From: a virus
Virus record (IMG/VR): IMGVR_UViG_3300031772_000210
Location: 1-28,681 of that record
DNA length: 28,681 nucleotides
Direction: 5' to 3' (one strand)
A program made the position numbers and the translations under genes. Positions 8,034 through 16,726 of this stretch are shown in pieces (positions within the stretch are counted from its first letter, which is position 1; every line of letters starts with the position of its first letter). The notes beneath the pieces were generated by a model. It saw only the letters and a program-made list of their open reading frames with translations. It was not told the origin of the DNA and did no database searches.

Positions 8034-9863
8034 ATGAAGTTAAATGAGCTAAGAAAAGTAATACAAGATGCTAATACAGCATACCGAAAAGGTAGTGCTA
8101 TCATGCCTGATCTTGAATATGATAATTATGTAGAAATGTTAGAGGAAATGTCACCAAATGATGATCTTTTGTCTAAAATTGGCTTTCAAGTTGAGAATGA
8201 CTCAAGAAAAGAAAGACTACCAATTCAAATGCGTTCTATGAATAAGGTTAAGACTTATGCTGAACTTGTTCATTGGATGCAACTTAAAGGTATACCTAAG
8301 AATACAAAATTAGTAATCACTCCGAAATTCGATGGTATCTCATTCTGTGTTGATGATGATAATTCTCTTGCTTGGACTCGTGGTGATGGTGAATTTGGTC
8401 AACGTGCGGATGAACACTTTAAACTTATTGATAACAAAGCCAATAAAGCAATTGGTATGTATTCATTTGGTGAGGTTATGATGGGTCGCACCACATTCAA
8501 TAATAAATATGCTACTGAATTTAGAAATCCACGTAACCTTGTTGCTGGAGCAATAAATAACAAAGAAGCACAAAAGATGCTTAAAGACCTAACTTATATA
8601 AGATATGGTCTTTCTGAAAAAGCTGATGGTTTTTTCCCTACTAAGACCGCTCAATTAGAATTCCTAAATAGCATTCAATCTACACAAGTAACATTCGTCA
8701 ATACGACTATTGATAAACTATCAGACGCATATTTGCTTGATTTATTCAATAATTTAAATAAAGAATTTGAATTAGATGGGCTTATCATCGAAGTTGATGA
8801 TGAAGGTTTGCGCAGTAAACTTGGTCGTGAGACATCAAGTGGTAATCCTTGTTATGCTCGTGCCTATAAGGGTGCGTTTGAGCAAGTAAAAGAGACCGAA
8901 GTAACTGGTATCTCTTGGAATATATCTAAACAAGGCTTATTGAAGCCAATCATACATGTTAAACCAATCGATCTTGATGGTGTTACGGTATCTAATGTTA
9001 CTGGTAATAATGCTAAGTTCGTCAAAGATAATGGACTTGGGATTGGAGCTAAGATTAGAGTTAAGCGTTCCGGTATGGTTATTCCTCTTATTGTAGAGGT
9101 AACAAAAGCTGTTAAGTTTCATCTACCCGTAATTGACGGTGTTGATATTGATTGGAATGATGCTGGTATCGAACTTATTACTTTAACTGAAACAGACGAC
9201 CAGAAGTTAAAACAATTAGTTTCTTTCTTTGAGATTCTTGAAGTAAAGAATGTATCAGAGGGCATTATTAAACAACTGTGGGTAGCTGGTTACACATCGG
9301 TTAAAGAAATATTAGATCTTAAGCCACAGTTGCTTGAGCAATTAGAAGGTTTTGGTAAGCGTAAGGCAACTATTGTATATAATGCGATTCAAGATAAGAT
9401 GAAGAATGTTGAGTTATCTAAATTACAACATGCTACTGGATTATTCAAAGGATTAGGTTCAAAGAAACTTGTTTTACTTGAGCACTTTGAAACGAAGCCA
9501 TCAGTAAATGATATTATATCAATCGATGGGTTTGCTGAAACTTCAGCAGAAGCTTATCGTGAGGGTTGGGATAAGTTTTATGACTTCATTAAAGACTTAC
9601 CAATAACCCTTAAGAAATCAACTAAGGTTGAAGCTGCATCTAGTGAATTAACTGGTCAATCATTTGTATTTACTGGTGTTCGTAGAGCAGACTTAGAAGC
9701 AATAATCGCTGAGAAGGGTGGTTCAGTTGGTTCTGGTGTATCCAAAAATACTTCATACCTTGTTATGAAAGCAGTTGGTTCCGGTTCTGGTAAAGAGACA
9801 AAGGCGCTTCAATTAGGTGTTAAAGTTATTACCGTTGAACAATTAGAAGACTTATTAGCATAA
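8034..9863 (+). CDS. ligA: NAD+-dependent DNA ligase
   Basis: 609 residues; seals nicks using NAD+. In order: an NMN-binding Ia domain (AYRKGSAIMPDLEYDNY), the adenylation domain with active-site Lys98 in K-F-D-G and the T-R-G-D-G motif at 115-119, an OB fold, helix-hairpin-helix repeats (LEGFGKRKA) and a C-terminal BRCT domain (about 535-609, SFVFTGVRRADLEAIIAEKG). The four-Cys zinc finger normally between the OB fold and the HhH region is absent: no Cys is present in that stretch. This accounts for part of the shorter length compared with about 670 in bacteria. The start at 8034 is chosen because the host-type promoter's -7 box ends at 8018; the in-frame ATG at 7941 would lie upstream of the RNA start. 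It is the first gene of an operon reaching 11566. Confidence 0.93.
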   Translation: MKLNELRKVIQDANTAYRKGSAIMPDLEYDNYVEMLEEMSPNDDLLSKIGFQVENDSRKERLPIQMRSMNKVKTYAELVHWMQLKGIPKNTKLVITPKFDGISFCVDDDNSLAWTRGDGEFGQRADEHFKLIDNKANKAIGMYSFGEVMMGRTTFNNKYATEFRNPRNLVAGAINNKEAQKMLKDLTYIRYGLSEKADGFFPTKTAQLEFLNSIQSTQVTFVNTTIDKLSDAYLLDLFNNLNKEFELDGLIIEVDDEGLRSKLGRETSSGNPCYARAYKGAFEQVKETEVTGISWNISKQGLLKPIIHVKPIDLDGVTVSNVTGNNAKFVKDNGLGIGAKIRVKRSGMVIPLIVEVTKAVKFHLPVIDGVDIDWNDAGIELITLTETDDQKLKQLVSFFEILEVKNVSEGIIKQLWVAGYTSVKEILDLKPQLLEQLEGFGKRKATIVYNAIQDKMKNVELSKLQHATGLFKGLGSKKLVLLEHFETKPSVNDIISIDGFAETSAEAYREGWDKFYDFIKDLPITLKKSTKVEAASSELTGQSFVFTGVRRADLEAIIAEKGGSVGSGVSKNTSYLVMKAVGSGSGKETKALQLGVKVITVEQLEDLLA

Positions 9864-10222
9864 TGTTTGGACTCTTCGATTTTATAGACAATAGACTCGG
9901 GAAGCATCACTGGTATAGAAAATTAACCAGAGGTAATTGGTATCTTGTCGAGTGGACATTCCCATATAGTTTTATCAAAAAAACAGACAAACTACCAGCT
10001 ATTCGAGAAGCTGTGAAAAAAATGAACATTGATGGTGAGTTTCCAAGATGGCAACGGCACTATGGTCGACCTGTTGACTATTTATGGATAATACTTGATA
10101 AAGAAATATATAGAGGAGAGGATAGTCCTTGGTTAACCAAGGAAGAGCGAGAGCAAATTAAAATAGAGAATAAACTATTTGAAAGAAATAAAAGAATTGA
10201 TAAACTAACAAAGCAAGAATAA
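9863..10222 (+). CDS. Unknown protein in the ligase operon
   Basis: 119 residues, not recognised. It starts within the ligase stop (TAATG), so translation is coupled. The sequence is rich in Trp, Tyr, Arg and Lys, with W-x-x-x-L-T-R-G-N-W-Y near the start and GEFPRWQRHYGRP in the middle, and ends in a charged helix. The basic aromatic composition suggests nucleic-acid binding, but nothing identifies a family. Confidence 0.65.
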   Translation: MFGLFDFIDNRLGKHHWYRKLTRGNWYLVEWTFPYSFIKKTDKLPAIREAVKKMNIDGEFPRWQRHYGRPVDYLWIILDKEIYRGEDSPWLTKEEREQIKIENKLFERNKRIDKLTKQE

Positions 10223-10224
10223 TT

Positions 10225-10494
10225 ATGGAAAGAAATTGTTCAATTTGTAGCGAACCAATCCCGACAGGAAGATTAAAGGCGCTACCCAAAGCTACAACTT
10301 GTGTGAAATGTTCAAACGTAGATGCATATTGTGGACATAATATGATTACTGGTAAAAATACCTATTCAGAGGTACAAATCGTTGACGCCAACACCGCCAG
10401 AAAACTAAAAGAGATGGAAAATAGAATCGGATATGGTGTATCCAATGGTGTTAAGTTTGATGGTGATAAAAATGGTGAATTCAACGGGAATTAA
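10225..10494 (+). CDS. DksA/TraR-type zinc-finger protein
   Basis: 89 residues. Residues 5-29 form a four-Cys finger of the DksA/TraR pattern: C-S-I-C, then IPTGRLKALP, then C-V-K-C. DksA/TraR proteins bind in the RNA polymerase secondary channel and modulate promoters with ppGpp. Here the long N-terminal coiled coil needed for that is missing, since the finger is at the very N-terminus. It may therefore be only a zinc-ribbon adaptor of the same fold. The gene starts two bases after the previous stop, in the early ligase operon. Confidence 0.6.
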   Translation: MERNCSICSEPIPTGRLKALPKATTCVKCSNVDAYCGHNMITGKNTYSEVQIVDANTARKLKEMENRIGYGVSNGVKFDGDKNGEFNGN

Positions 10495-10519
10495 AACCTT
10501 TTTGTGCTTTTTGATATAA

Positions 10520-11566
10520 ATGAAAATGAGAGAATTTATCGAACAAATAAACCAGCAAATTGAGGAATCACTTCAGATTGCTAGTAAAATGAACTACAAA
10601 AAATACCAACATGGAAATTTAAAAGAAGTTCCCATGTCTAGAATGCTACGAAACGAAGTTATTACTAATGTTTTGATTTGTGGTGTTGGTGGATCTGGTA
10701 TAGCTGGAACTATCGTAGCCAATCTTTTTAAAGATGATGTCACATTACCTATTATAGTTAATAAATCATACAATATTCCTAATTGGGTAAATGATAATAC
10801 ACTCATCATCATTTCATCTTATTCTGGTACAACTGAAGAGACACTTTCATGCCTTAAAGAATCTATTGCAATTACTAATAAAATAATATGTATCACTACT
10901 GGTGGCTCTATTCTAGCTTTAGCGAACGAACACAACATTGAACATGTTATAATACCGAGTGGGTATCAACCACGAGCAGCACTGATATATTCCTTAGTTC
11001 AAATGATTGATATTCTAAGTAAACAGGAGATCATTAGAGATAGAACAATTGAGTTGAACGCCGCAATTTCTTTAATCGAATTCGAGAAGTTAAATATTAC
11101 TAATGAAGCAAAAGAAGTAGCAAAATTTTTAAAGAGATCTATGGTTCATATCTATTCAGACGATAAATATGAAGGGCTTGCTGTTAGATTTAAACAACAA
11201 CTAAATGAGAATTCAAAAACACTATGTTCCACTAGTTCTCTACCTGAGATGAATCACAATGAGTTAGTGGCGGTAAATGCGTTCGGAATTGAATCATGTA
11301 AAAATAACATTAGGCATTTATTTTTACAAACTGGTTATCAAAATAAAGATATGTTAAAACGATTTGAATTTGTAAAATTAAAACTAACTGAGAGAGGAAT
11401 TAAACATACAACACTGAATATATTGGGGAATAACTCCATCGAGAAGATGATCTACACAATTCATCTATCTGATTGGATTTCATATTATCTTTCAGTTGAA
11501 AATAATGTTGATCCGAATGACGTTAGTATTATTGGAAAACTTAAAGAATTTATAAAAGCTGATTAA
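10520..11566 (+). CDS. SIS-domain phosphoglucose/phosphomannose isomerase
   Basis: 348 residues. It matches the bifunctional PGI/PMI family, which interconverts fructose-6-phosphate with glucose-6-P or mannose-6-P. There are two SIS halves: G-V-G-G-S-G at 55-60, the phosphate-binding SSYSGTTEE at 99-107, PSGYQPRAAL around 146-155, E-M-N-H-N-E-L at 243-249 (the Glu is the expected catalytic base) and a C-terminal HLSDWISYYLS followed by NNVDPND as in the family C-domain. All key motifs look intact, so activity is plausible. It is the last gene of the ligase operon. A role in host sugar metabolism or precursors for glycosylation is inferred. The 3' end overlaps the convergent gene at 11550. Confidence 0.85.
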   Translation: MKMREFIEQINQQIEESLQIASKMNYKKYQHGNLKEVPMSRMLRNEVITNVLICGVGGSGIAGTIVANLFKDDVTLPIIVNKSYNIPNWVNDNTLIIISSYSGTTEETLSCLKESIAITNKIICITTGGSILALANEHNIEHVIIPSGYQPRAALIYSLVQMIDILSKQEIIRDRTIELNAAISLIEFEKLNITNEAKEVAKFLKRSMVHIYSDDKYEGLAVRFKQQLNENSKTLCSTSSLPEMNHNELVAVNAFGIESCKNNIRHLFLQTGYQNKDMLKRFEFVKLKLTERGIKHTTLNILGNNSIEKMIYTIHLSDWISYYLSVENNVDPNDVSIIGKLKEFIKAD

Positions 11567-11993
11567 TCAGCTTTTCTAATTTAAGGTCCCTTTTAATTAC
11601 ATCGAACATCGTTTTGATATCATCACGCTTTCTGAATAGCTCAATGCTGATTATATCCGATAACCTATTATATGATGTTAATCTAAGTTTATCATTCGTA
11701 ATATTATCCAAATCACATGATATAAAGAAATCACAAGTAACATCGTCGTTTGATAGTTTATAGATATACAAGTCTAGTACTCTATTCATAGCCGAATCAA
11801 TGAATTGTAAAGTATTTTCATCACATTTTATCTCTAGGTGATGTCGTTCCTTTGTCGGTCCATATGAACGAACTGCTGATTTATAGTTTATATTATTTTC
11901 ATATTTAATATTATTGATTCGGAATAAAATCGGACTATGTTTATTTATAGTAATCTCACCAACATATATACCACCTTCATCAAATGTTATCAT
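11550..11993 (-). CDS. Unknown protein translationally coupled to TerL
   Basis: 147 residues, not recognised. Its ATG overlaps the TerL TGA (ATGA), so it is probably made from the same mRNA. It reads as a beta-rich N-terminal half (GGIYVGEITINKHSPILFRI) resembling T4-type small structural domains, and a helical C-terminus ending KLINQLL. Its last 17 bases overlap the end of the isomerase gene on the other strand. Position next to TerL suggests a packaging or head-completion role, without direct evidence. Confidence 0.6.
   Translation of the reverse strand: MITFDEGGIYVGEITINKHSPILFRINNIKYENNINYKSAVRSYGPTKERHHLEIKCDENTLQFIDSAMNRVLDLYIYKLSNDDVTCDFFISCDLDNITNDKLRLTSYNRLSDIISIELFRKRDDIKTMFDVIKRDLKLEKLINQLL
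11554..11575. terminator. Perfect palindrome, bidirectional terminator inside two gene ends
   Basis: A 22-base perfect palindrome whose half-site is AAAAGCTGATT. It encodes the last residues of both convergent genes. It has A/T-rich arms with a T run on either strand. Hairpin function is inferred; an uninterrupted palindrome could also bind a dimeric protein. Confidence 0.6.
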
Positions 11994-14170
11994 AACTTTC
12001 TACCGAATATATCTATGTTAGTTCCTGTGTTAGATCGTGAATTCTTATATTGTTTCATAAATTTTCGATTTTTATTAACTGATATGAGAGAACCATAATC
12101 TGTTCCTTCTGAGTAGTCAGCATTTTTTAATTTATCATTAATGAATATTGCTAATTCCTTGCTAATACCACTGACTAATAACTGTTCACATAATTCTTTG
12201 AAGAATATCTTTTTGAATATGGTTGCTGATGATACTAATGTCATAACCGTATCATCATTTCCTGTATCTGCTTGGTATCTTATGTTACCTGCCGTTGTTA
12301 TTGTTTTAACAAATGTTGTTATCTCATGTATATTCTCAGCATTATTAACTACAATATCACCTCTTTGCATAGCATCCTGATAATCCTTAATTAGTAAATT
12401 TTTATTATCATTAATTTTCAAACCAATTTTTTCTTCGGTTGCATCTGCGCGGTGTTTATATCTAACAAAAACTGACGAACCATAATTGTTATTTCCATCA
12501 AACACATGAGGTAGATGTGCTAGTAATTCAGATCCATATGTATTTAATTCTAATACAATTTTAACCCTATCATTATTGAAGTATTCAAATGCTAACATAT
12601 AGACAAGTTCTGCTAATTGTTGAACTGATACCAAATTTGATCGAAACAATCCAATTTGGACTATTGAGAAAAAGTCAGCAGTTGTTGTATATGCTTGATG
12701 TTGAGCTTCAATTTTTTCTCGTGATTTAGGTGCGACTTTAAATATATTAATAATGGAATAATCTTGTCCTAGTCCTTCTGCTATATCGACAGACATAACA
12801 ATGTCATATGATTTTCTTGCTATAGGTTGAAATATATCAACATTATCTATCCATTTTAAATTCTGATATGACCATCTTAATTTCCTATCTAATTCTATAA
12901 TTGGTTCGAATACATACTCAACTTTACTTCTAAGTAGATCATCGATTATCTTCTCGTCAAATAATGATTTAGATGAGTTAACAAATCTTAAGTCATATTC
13001 TTGATTAAATGCTTCTTCACCACCAATATCTTTAATAGCCTCTTCTTTCCAAGATGTTATTTCACAAATAGATGCTAATGGAATATCCATATCATTTTTA
13101 TTTGTTAGAAATATTTGTCTAATGGCTTCTGATGAGCATTTATCACTATTTTGTATATGTAGCACTTGCTTATTAATTGCATAATCAAAAAAGTCAGTTA
13201 TCTGATCCAATTCTTTTTCTGACCAATCAAACGAATCTCTTAATTTGTCAATAATTTGTTGTTTGCTAATACCCTGCTCATGCATCATGCCTTCGTCTAG
13301 TCTTAGATATGTTACAAATCGATTAGGTACTTGCCACCAATAAACACGCATCGCTTTATAGTTATTCTTTAGTCTATCACCTTCTGGTCTTTCGGCAGCC
13401 GCTAATAGTTTATAAAACATATTCATACCATTTGGTGTTGATGTGATAACAATTTTTGAATTGCTAATCGCGGATACGGTCGGGAATGCGGCCGTGTAAT
13501 ATGGTTCAATAATAGTTGATGGAATGTGAGCAAACTCATCCATGTATAGAAAGTCAATAGTAAAACCAATCGCTGGTGTCTTTGAACGAGCTGATGTTTT
13601 AATACGACATCCATTTTCAAAAATTAGTGACTTCTGATTCCAGTTTTTAACACCTTTTTGTAAGAAGAATGGTAATAATCTATAAATTGATTTGATTTTA
13701 TCAACAATTTCAATTGCTGTATCACCTTTATTGGCAATAATCATGACGTTTTTATCATTGTTGAAAAGTACGAAGTGTAAGATTGCTATTGCGGCTGATA
13801 CTGTTTTACCAACCTGTCTTGATGCCATTAAGATACTAAATCTATTCTTTGTATATAGATCTAGAATATCCTTCTGATAATCTCTAAGTTTCATTGGACC
13901 AACAGTACCATCCTCTCTCTTAATTTTACAATATTTTTCTGAAAAATAGTGAATATCTAATTTACATTTAATGTATTCTTGTACTTCTTCTTCTGTTATC
14001 GAGTACACGCAGCCTGCGCGTCTCACTCCTGTCTCACCCATGAACCACGGGTTCATGAATCGTTTGATGGTATATCCATCATTTATTTTTGCCGTTACCT
14101 CGACCACATTTTCTGCGGTGAATACGAATTGTTTTTCTTGTACCGGTTTTTTTGGTTTAGCCTTAGCCAT
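11990..14170 (-). CDS. terL: Terminase large subunit (gp17-like)
   Basis: 726 residues, longer than T4 gp17 (610). The ATPase/translocase domain has Walker A ASRQVGKT at 116-123, Walker B FLYMDE at 207-212 and the coupling motif ITSTPNG around 242-248. The C-terminal RNase H-like nuclease has its metal-binding acids in MSVDIAEG (about residue 470), in LELNTYGSE, and in the N-D-D-T-V-M segment near 625. It packages DNA into the prohead and cuts the concatemer. It is divergent from the probable small subunit at 14233; the 62 bases between them carry a TA-rich element that reads as a weak late-promoter match on both strands. It ends with a TGA overlapping the next ATG. Confidence 0.95.
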   Translation of the reverse strand: MAKAKPKKPVQEKQFVFTAENVVEVTAKINDGYTIKRFMNPWFMGETGVRRAGCVYSITEEEVQEYIKCKLDIHYFSEKYCKIKREDGTVGPMKLRDYQKDILDLYTKNRFSILMASRQVGKTVSAAIAILHFVLFNNDKNVMIIANKGDTAIEIVDKIKSIYRLLPFFLQKGVKNWNQKSLIFENGCRIKTSARSKTPAIGFTIDFLYMDEFAHIPSTIIEPYYTAAFPTVSAISNSKIVITSTPNGMNMFYKLLAAAERPEGDRLKNNYKAMRVYWWQVPNRFVTYLRLDEGMMHEQGISKQQIIDKLRDSFDWSEKELDQITDFFDYAINKQVLHIQNSDKCSSEAIRQIFLTNKNDMDIPLASICEITSWKEEAIKDIGGEEAFNQEYDLRFVNSSKSLFDEKIIDDLLRSKVEYVFEPIIELDRKLRWSYQNLKWIDNVDIFQPIARKSYDIVMSVDIAEGLGQDYSIINIFKVAPKSREKIEAQHQAYTTTADFFSIVQIGLFRSNLVSVQQLAELVYMLAFEYFNNDRVKIVLELNTYGSELLAHLPHVFDGNNNYGSSVFVRYKHRADATEEKIGLKINDNKNLLIKDYQDAMQRGDIVVNNAENIHEITTFVKTITTAGNIRYQADTGNDDTVMTLVSSATIFKKIFFKELCEQLLVSGISKELAIFINDKLKNADYSEGTDYGSLISVNKNRKFMKQYKNSRSNTGTNIDIFGRKL

Positions 14171-14202
14171 AATAGTCTTTTATTTTAAGAAAAAAGCATT
14201 TC

Positions 14203-14212
14203 TTTATATATA
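14203..14212. promoter_or_regulatory. Shared late-promoter-like element between terL and terS candidates
   Basis: TTTATATATA on the plus strand (one mismatch to TTAATATATA), 20 bases before ATG 14233. The opposite strand reads GATATATATA, two mismatches, about 36 bases before the terL ATG. Possibly a single bidirectional late promoter. Confidence 0.4.
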
Positions 14213-14232
14213 TCGAAAAATAACTCTTACTT

Positions 14233-14838
14233 ATGTCGAAGAACGAAGAGAAACAGAATCAACTACAATCAGAGTTTGATAATATACAGAATGATAATCA
14301 ATTCGATCCATCTAACCATCTTGTCAAGAATGAAGATATGCCTGACTTTGGTGAATTAGAAATATACAATTATAATAACGATTTAGCTGAAGTTAGTCAA
14401 GAAGCAAGTGAAATTATGGATCATCTTGTTGATCTCTATCTAGGAGATGCTCCTAAAATTACACAACATCCATATATCTTAAGAAAGAAAACTGAAGATG
14501 CTCGTATATATGCGCGCTCATTATTCTTAGAGAGAATGTCTGAGAAATTACTAATTCAACAATTTAAACAAGTAGATCAGGGTGATAACTCGGCAAGAAT
14601 GCACGAGGTTATTAATCAAACCATGAAAGAAATGCGAGAGATTAATACTGATGGTCGTAAATCAAGAACCGAAATTGAAAGCTTATATAAAGAAATGCGA
14701 GATGATTTCGGATTAAATAATTTAGCTGATTCGGCACAAACCGGTGAGGTTAAACCAGCAGAAATTGAGGGTGGTAAAGTAATGGACACTAGAGAGCTTA
14801 ATGATGCCATTGATAAATATATTCAACAAAAGAAGTAA
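14233..14838 (+). CDS. terS: Probable terminase small subunit (gp16-like)
   Basis: 201 residues. It is divergently adjacent to terL. The architecture fits T4 gp16: an acidic, disordered N-terminus (about 1-50), a central helical pair (residues 75-165, including NQTMKEMREINTDGRK) that in gp16 forms the oligomeric coiled coil, and a C-terminal Q-T-G-E-V plus helix (MDTRELNDAIDKYI) resembling the gp16 segment before its end. TerS recognises phage DNA and stimulates TerL ATPase. Sequence similarity is weak and the call rests mainly on gene position and helical pattern. A long RNA hairpin follows its stop. Confidence 0.6.
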   Translation: MSKNEEKQNQLQSEFDNIQNDNQFDPSNHLVKNEDMPDFGELEIYNYNNDLAEVSQEASEIMDHLVDLYLGDAPKITQHPYILRKKTEDARIYARSLFLERMSEKLLIQQFKQVDQGDNSARMHEVINQTMKEMREINTDGRKSRTEIESLYKEMRDDFGLNNLADSAQTGEVKPAEIEGGKVMDTRELNDAIDKYIQQKK

Positions 14839-14914
14839 TTCTATTTTAATTTAAAATATATAAACATATTTTTATTTTAAAGTAAAAAGAATCTTGAATA
14901 TATTAGTACTAAAT

Positions 14915-14969
14915 AAAAGAGTCAGTTATAGTTTGCTATTTGGTAGCGAATCTATGAGCTGACTCTTTT
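14915..14969 (+). ncRNA. Long stable RNA hairpin (about 22 bp), terminator or structured RNA
   Basis: Outer stem of 11 bp (AAAAGAGTCAG with CTGACTCTTTT), a small internal loop, then ATAG/CTAT and TTTGCTA/TAGCGAA (one G-U pair, one bulged T) closed by a five-base loop. It is far longer than the 9-14 bp terminators elsewhere in the window. TTTTG on the 3' side fits a terminator for the terS candidate, but the inner paired part suggests an additional role. Confidence 0.55.
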
Positions 14970-14991
14970 GTTATATAAATAAAATCTAGTG

Positions 14992-15231
14992 ATGGGAAAA
15001 CAACCGCTTATTGAAGAAATCTATGACAAAACTAAAACACTAACTGGTAGTAAAAGGATTAAAAGTAAGTCAGTGTATGATTTATTAATCGAATTAAACT
15101 CGATAAACGAAATAATTGATCTCACTAAATTAAAAAATAAGTATCAAGGTGAACTATTGAATGGTGTTAACTTTGAAATTTCAATAAAAAAGAATTCATC
15201 ATTCTACGATCTAAATTTAAAATTATCTTAA
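14992..15231 (+). CDS. Small unknown protein
   Basis: 79 residues from the ATG at 14992; a GTG directly before it is an alternative start adding one residue. Basic N-terminal half (TKTLTGSKRIKSKS), then a helix (VYDLLIELNSINEIIDL) and a short beta-like tail. No family is recognised. The 60 bases upstream hold the long hairpin and an A/T-rich segment that includes TATAAATA at 14974-14981, the T4 late-promoter sequence. Its stop overlaps the next start (TAATG). Confidence 0.5.
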   Translation: MGKQPLIEEIYDKTKTLTGSKRIKSKSVYDLLIELNSINEIIDLTKLKNKYQGELLNGVNFEISIKKNSSFYDLNLKLS

Positions 15232-15443
15232 TGAACGAAAACGAAAAAATCAACGTAATTAAACAAACCAGACCAATTTCTTGGCAAGAAGACACCGAAT
15301 ATGTTACAGCATATATTAAGTCACATAGCATTGTGATATCTAAAAAGGATTTTAGTATATCAATGAATGATAGATTTAATGTTAAAGGGTGTAAGTCAAT
15401 TGAAGAAGCTAAACAAAAAGCAATTAGCCTTTTAGTAGATTAA
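15231..15443 (+). CDS. Small unknown protein
   Basis: 70 residues, coupled to the previous gene by TAATG. A beta-strand-rich middle (VTAYIKSHSIVISKKDFSISM) is followed by GCKSIEEAKQKAISLL, a layout typical of small alpha/beta domains. Not recognised. Its last 20 bases overlap the convergent gene at 15424. Confidence 0.5.
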   Translation: MNENEKINVIKQTRPISWQEDTEYVTAYIKSHSIVISKKDFSISMNDRFNVKGCKSIEEAKQKAISLLVD

Positions 15444-16299
15444 TATCTCTCTTAAATGATTCATATGTTTTAATGAATCTCTTATCAAGTTTTAATTCAA
15501 TCTTATGATCAATCTGATGTAATAACTTATTAGTTGTTACTTGTACTATATGTGCGATTGGTTTAGTTTTGATTGAATCCTGTATCTTTAGTTTAATTCC
15601 TTCATCTTCGGTTTTACCGTACATATTATCAATTACACTATTGATATTTTTACCCAAAGAAATGGACTTAGCTGAATCATCATAAAAGAATACTTCATGG
15701 TGTTTAGTTATCTCTTCGTCGATAAATTCACTATCTTTAGTTTTTAAACCAACTAAATGCTGAATTATTATTTTAATCTTATTAAATGCTATATCATCAT
15801 TACTCTGATTATAAAATCTTTCATTGATATGGTAATATGCTTTGATTTTTAAGCCATCTTCAGCCAATTTTTCTTTAAGCTTATTTAAGAATTTCTCATA
15901 TTTAACCCTGTCTCTACGAGGACATATAATATAGATATCATCGTGTGAATTTTTTAAATGATGGAAGTTATTATCAAGTATATCATACTCAAGATTTTCA
16001 ATTAATTCCTTATTTACATATTCCTGTATTGATAGTCCAAGATTGGACATTTTTGATTCAATATTCTTTACTTTAACTTTAAGTTGTTCGATGAAGTCAT
16101 TAGGCAACCAATATTCTTTACCATTGAAGTGCATACTATTGCCCTGCGAACGGAATATACCAGACTCATACATATTTAAATCAGATGGGTCAATCTTAAG
16201 AATAGGAATACTAGGTTTAGTCTTATCAATAAGCCAAACCATCTGTTTTATTTTAATAACAGTATCAAGATTAAATATGTGTGCATTTATATTTGGCAC
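15424..16299 (-). CDS. HAD-like protein with substituted nucleophile
   Basis: 291 residues. Layout resembles phage HAD-superfamily proteins: an N-terminal motif I region with a following KIDPSDLNMY segment, a helical cap, a middle IYIICPRRDR strand (motif II position), NQSNDDIAFNKIKI, and a late EVFFYDDSAKS matching the HAD motif with two acidic residues. In motif I the expected D-x-D reads H-I-F-N-L-D, so the nucleophilic Asp is Asn. Catalysis as a phosphatase is therefore doubtful; the protein may bind RNA or nucleotides instead. Family call is by pattern and moderate. It is last in the unit starting at 16948. A weak hairpin at its 3' end overlaps the convergent gene. Confidence 0.45.
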   Translation of the reverse strand: MPNINAHIFNLDTVIKIKQMVWLIDKTKPSIPILKIDPSDLNMYESGIFRSQGNSMHFNGKEYWLPNDFIEQLKVKVKNIESKMSNLGLSIQEYVNKELIENLEYDILDNNFHHLKNSHDDIYIICPRRDRVKYEKFLNKLKEKLAEDGLKIKAYYHINERFYNQSNDDIAFNKIKIIIQHLVGLKTKDSEFIDEEITKHHEVFFYDDSAKSISLGKNINSVIDNMYGKTEDEGIKLKIQDSIKTKPIAHIVQVTTNKLLHQIDHKIELKLDKRFIKTYESFKRDINLLKG

Positions 16300-16303
16300 A
16301 ATA

Positions 16304-16717
16304 TTATTTAGATTCTATTTCTTCTTCAAGTGATTTAATTCTATCAGAAACTTCTGCTGCTGATATATCTTCCCACTTGCGAGTTAAATCGTTGTAAAAT
16401 TTAGTCGTACTATGAGCCATTGGAGCATCTTCTGAGACATCAGCCTTTTGACCGAAGTGAGTTCTCTTAATTCTTTTATAGTAAGCTAATGCTTCTTCGG
16501 GTGTTGCGTTTACAACAGATTCTTTAACTTTTTTAACATTCTTATCTTTAACTTTCTGAGCATCTAAAAGTTTTTTCATTTCTTTTTTAGAAAGTTCTTT
16601 TCCATAACCTTCATCAAAATCAAATTTCTTCTTTTTCTCTGTGTCATGGAATTCAGATGCATCAACACCTAATTCAGAATCATTAGTAACATCTTCAAAT
16701 CTTTTAAGATATTTCAT
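16304..16717 (-). CDS. Probable internal head protein with capsid-targeting-like leader
   Basis: 137 residues, very charged (Lys, Glu, Asp). The leader MKYLKRFEDVTNDSELG fits the shared pattern. A possible cleavage site is less clear here than in its relatives. The remainder alternates acidic and basic helices (KELSKKEMKKLLDAQKVK) and ends in a coiled coil. No family is recognised. It lies nine bases after the zinc-ribbon gene and four bases before the HAD-like gene. Confidence 0.58.
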   Translation of the reverse strand: MKYLKRFEDVTNDSELGVDASEFHDTEKKKKFDFDEGYGKELSKKEMKKLLDAQKVKDKNVKKVKESVVNATPEEALAYYKRIKRTHFGQKADVSEDAPMAHSTTKFYNDLTRKWEDISAAEVSDRIKSLEEEIESK

Positions 16718-16726
16718 AGTTTTTAT

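Noticed and set aside
12735-12750. Late-promoter-like TTAATATATT inside terL
   Set aside because: One mismatch, and no gene start follows at a suitable distance.
14974-14981. Exact T4 late promoter TATAAATA
   Set aside because: A single copy in very AT-rich DNA, with no recurrence upstream of the structural genes; TTAATATATA is the recurring element.
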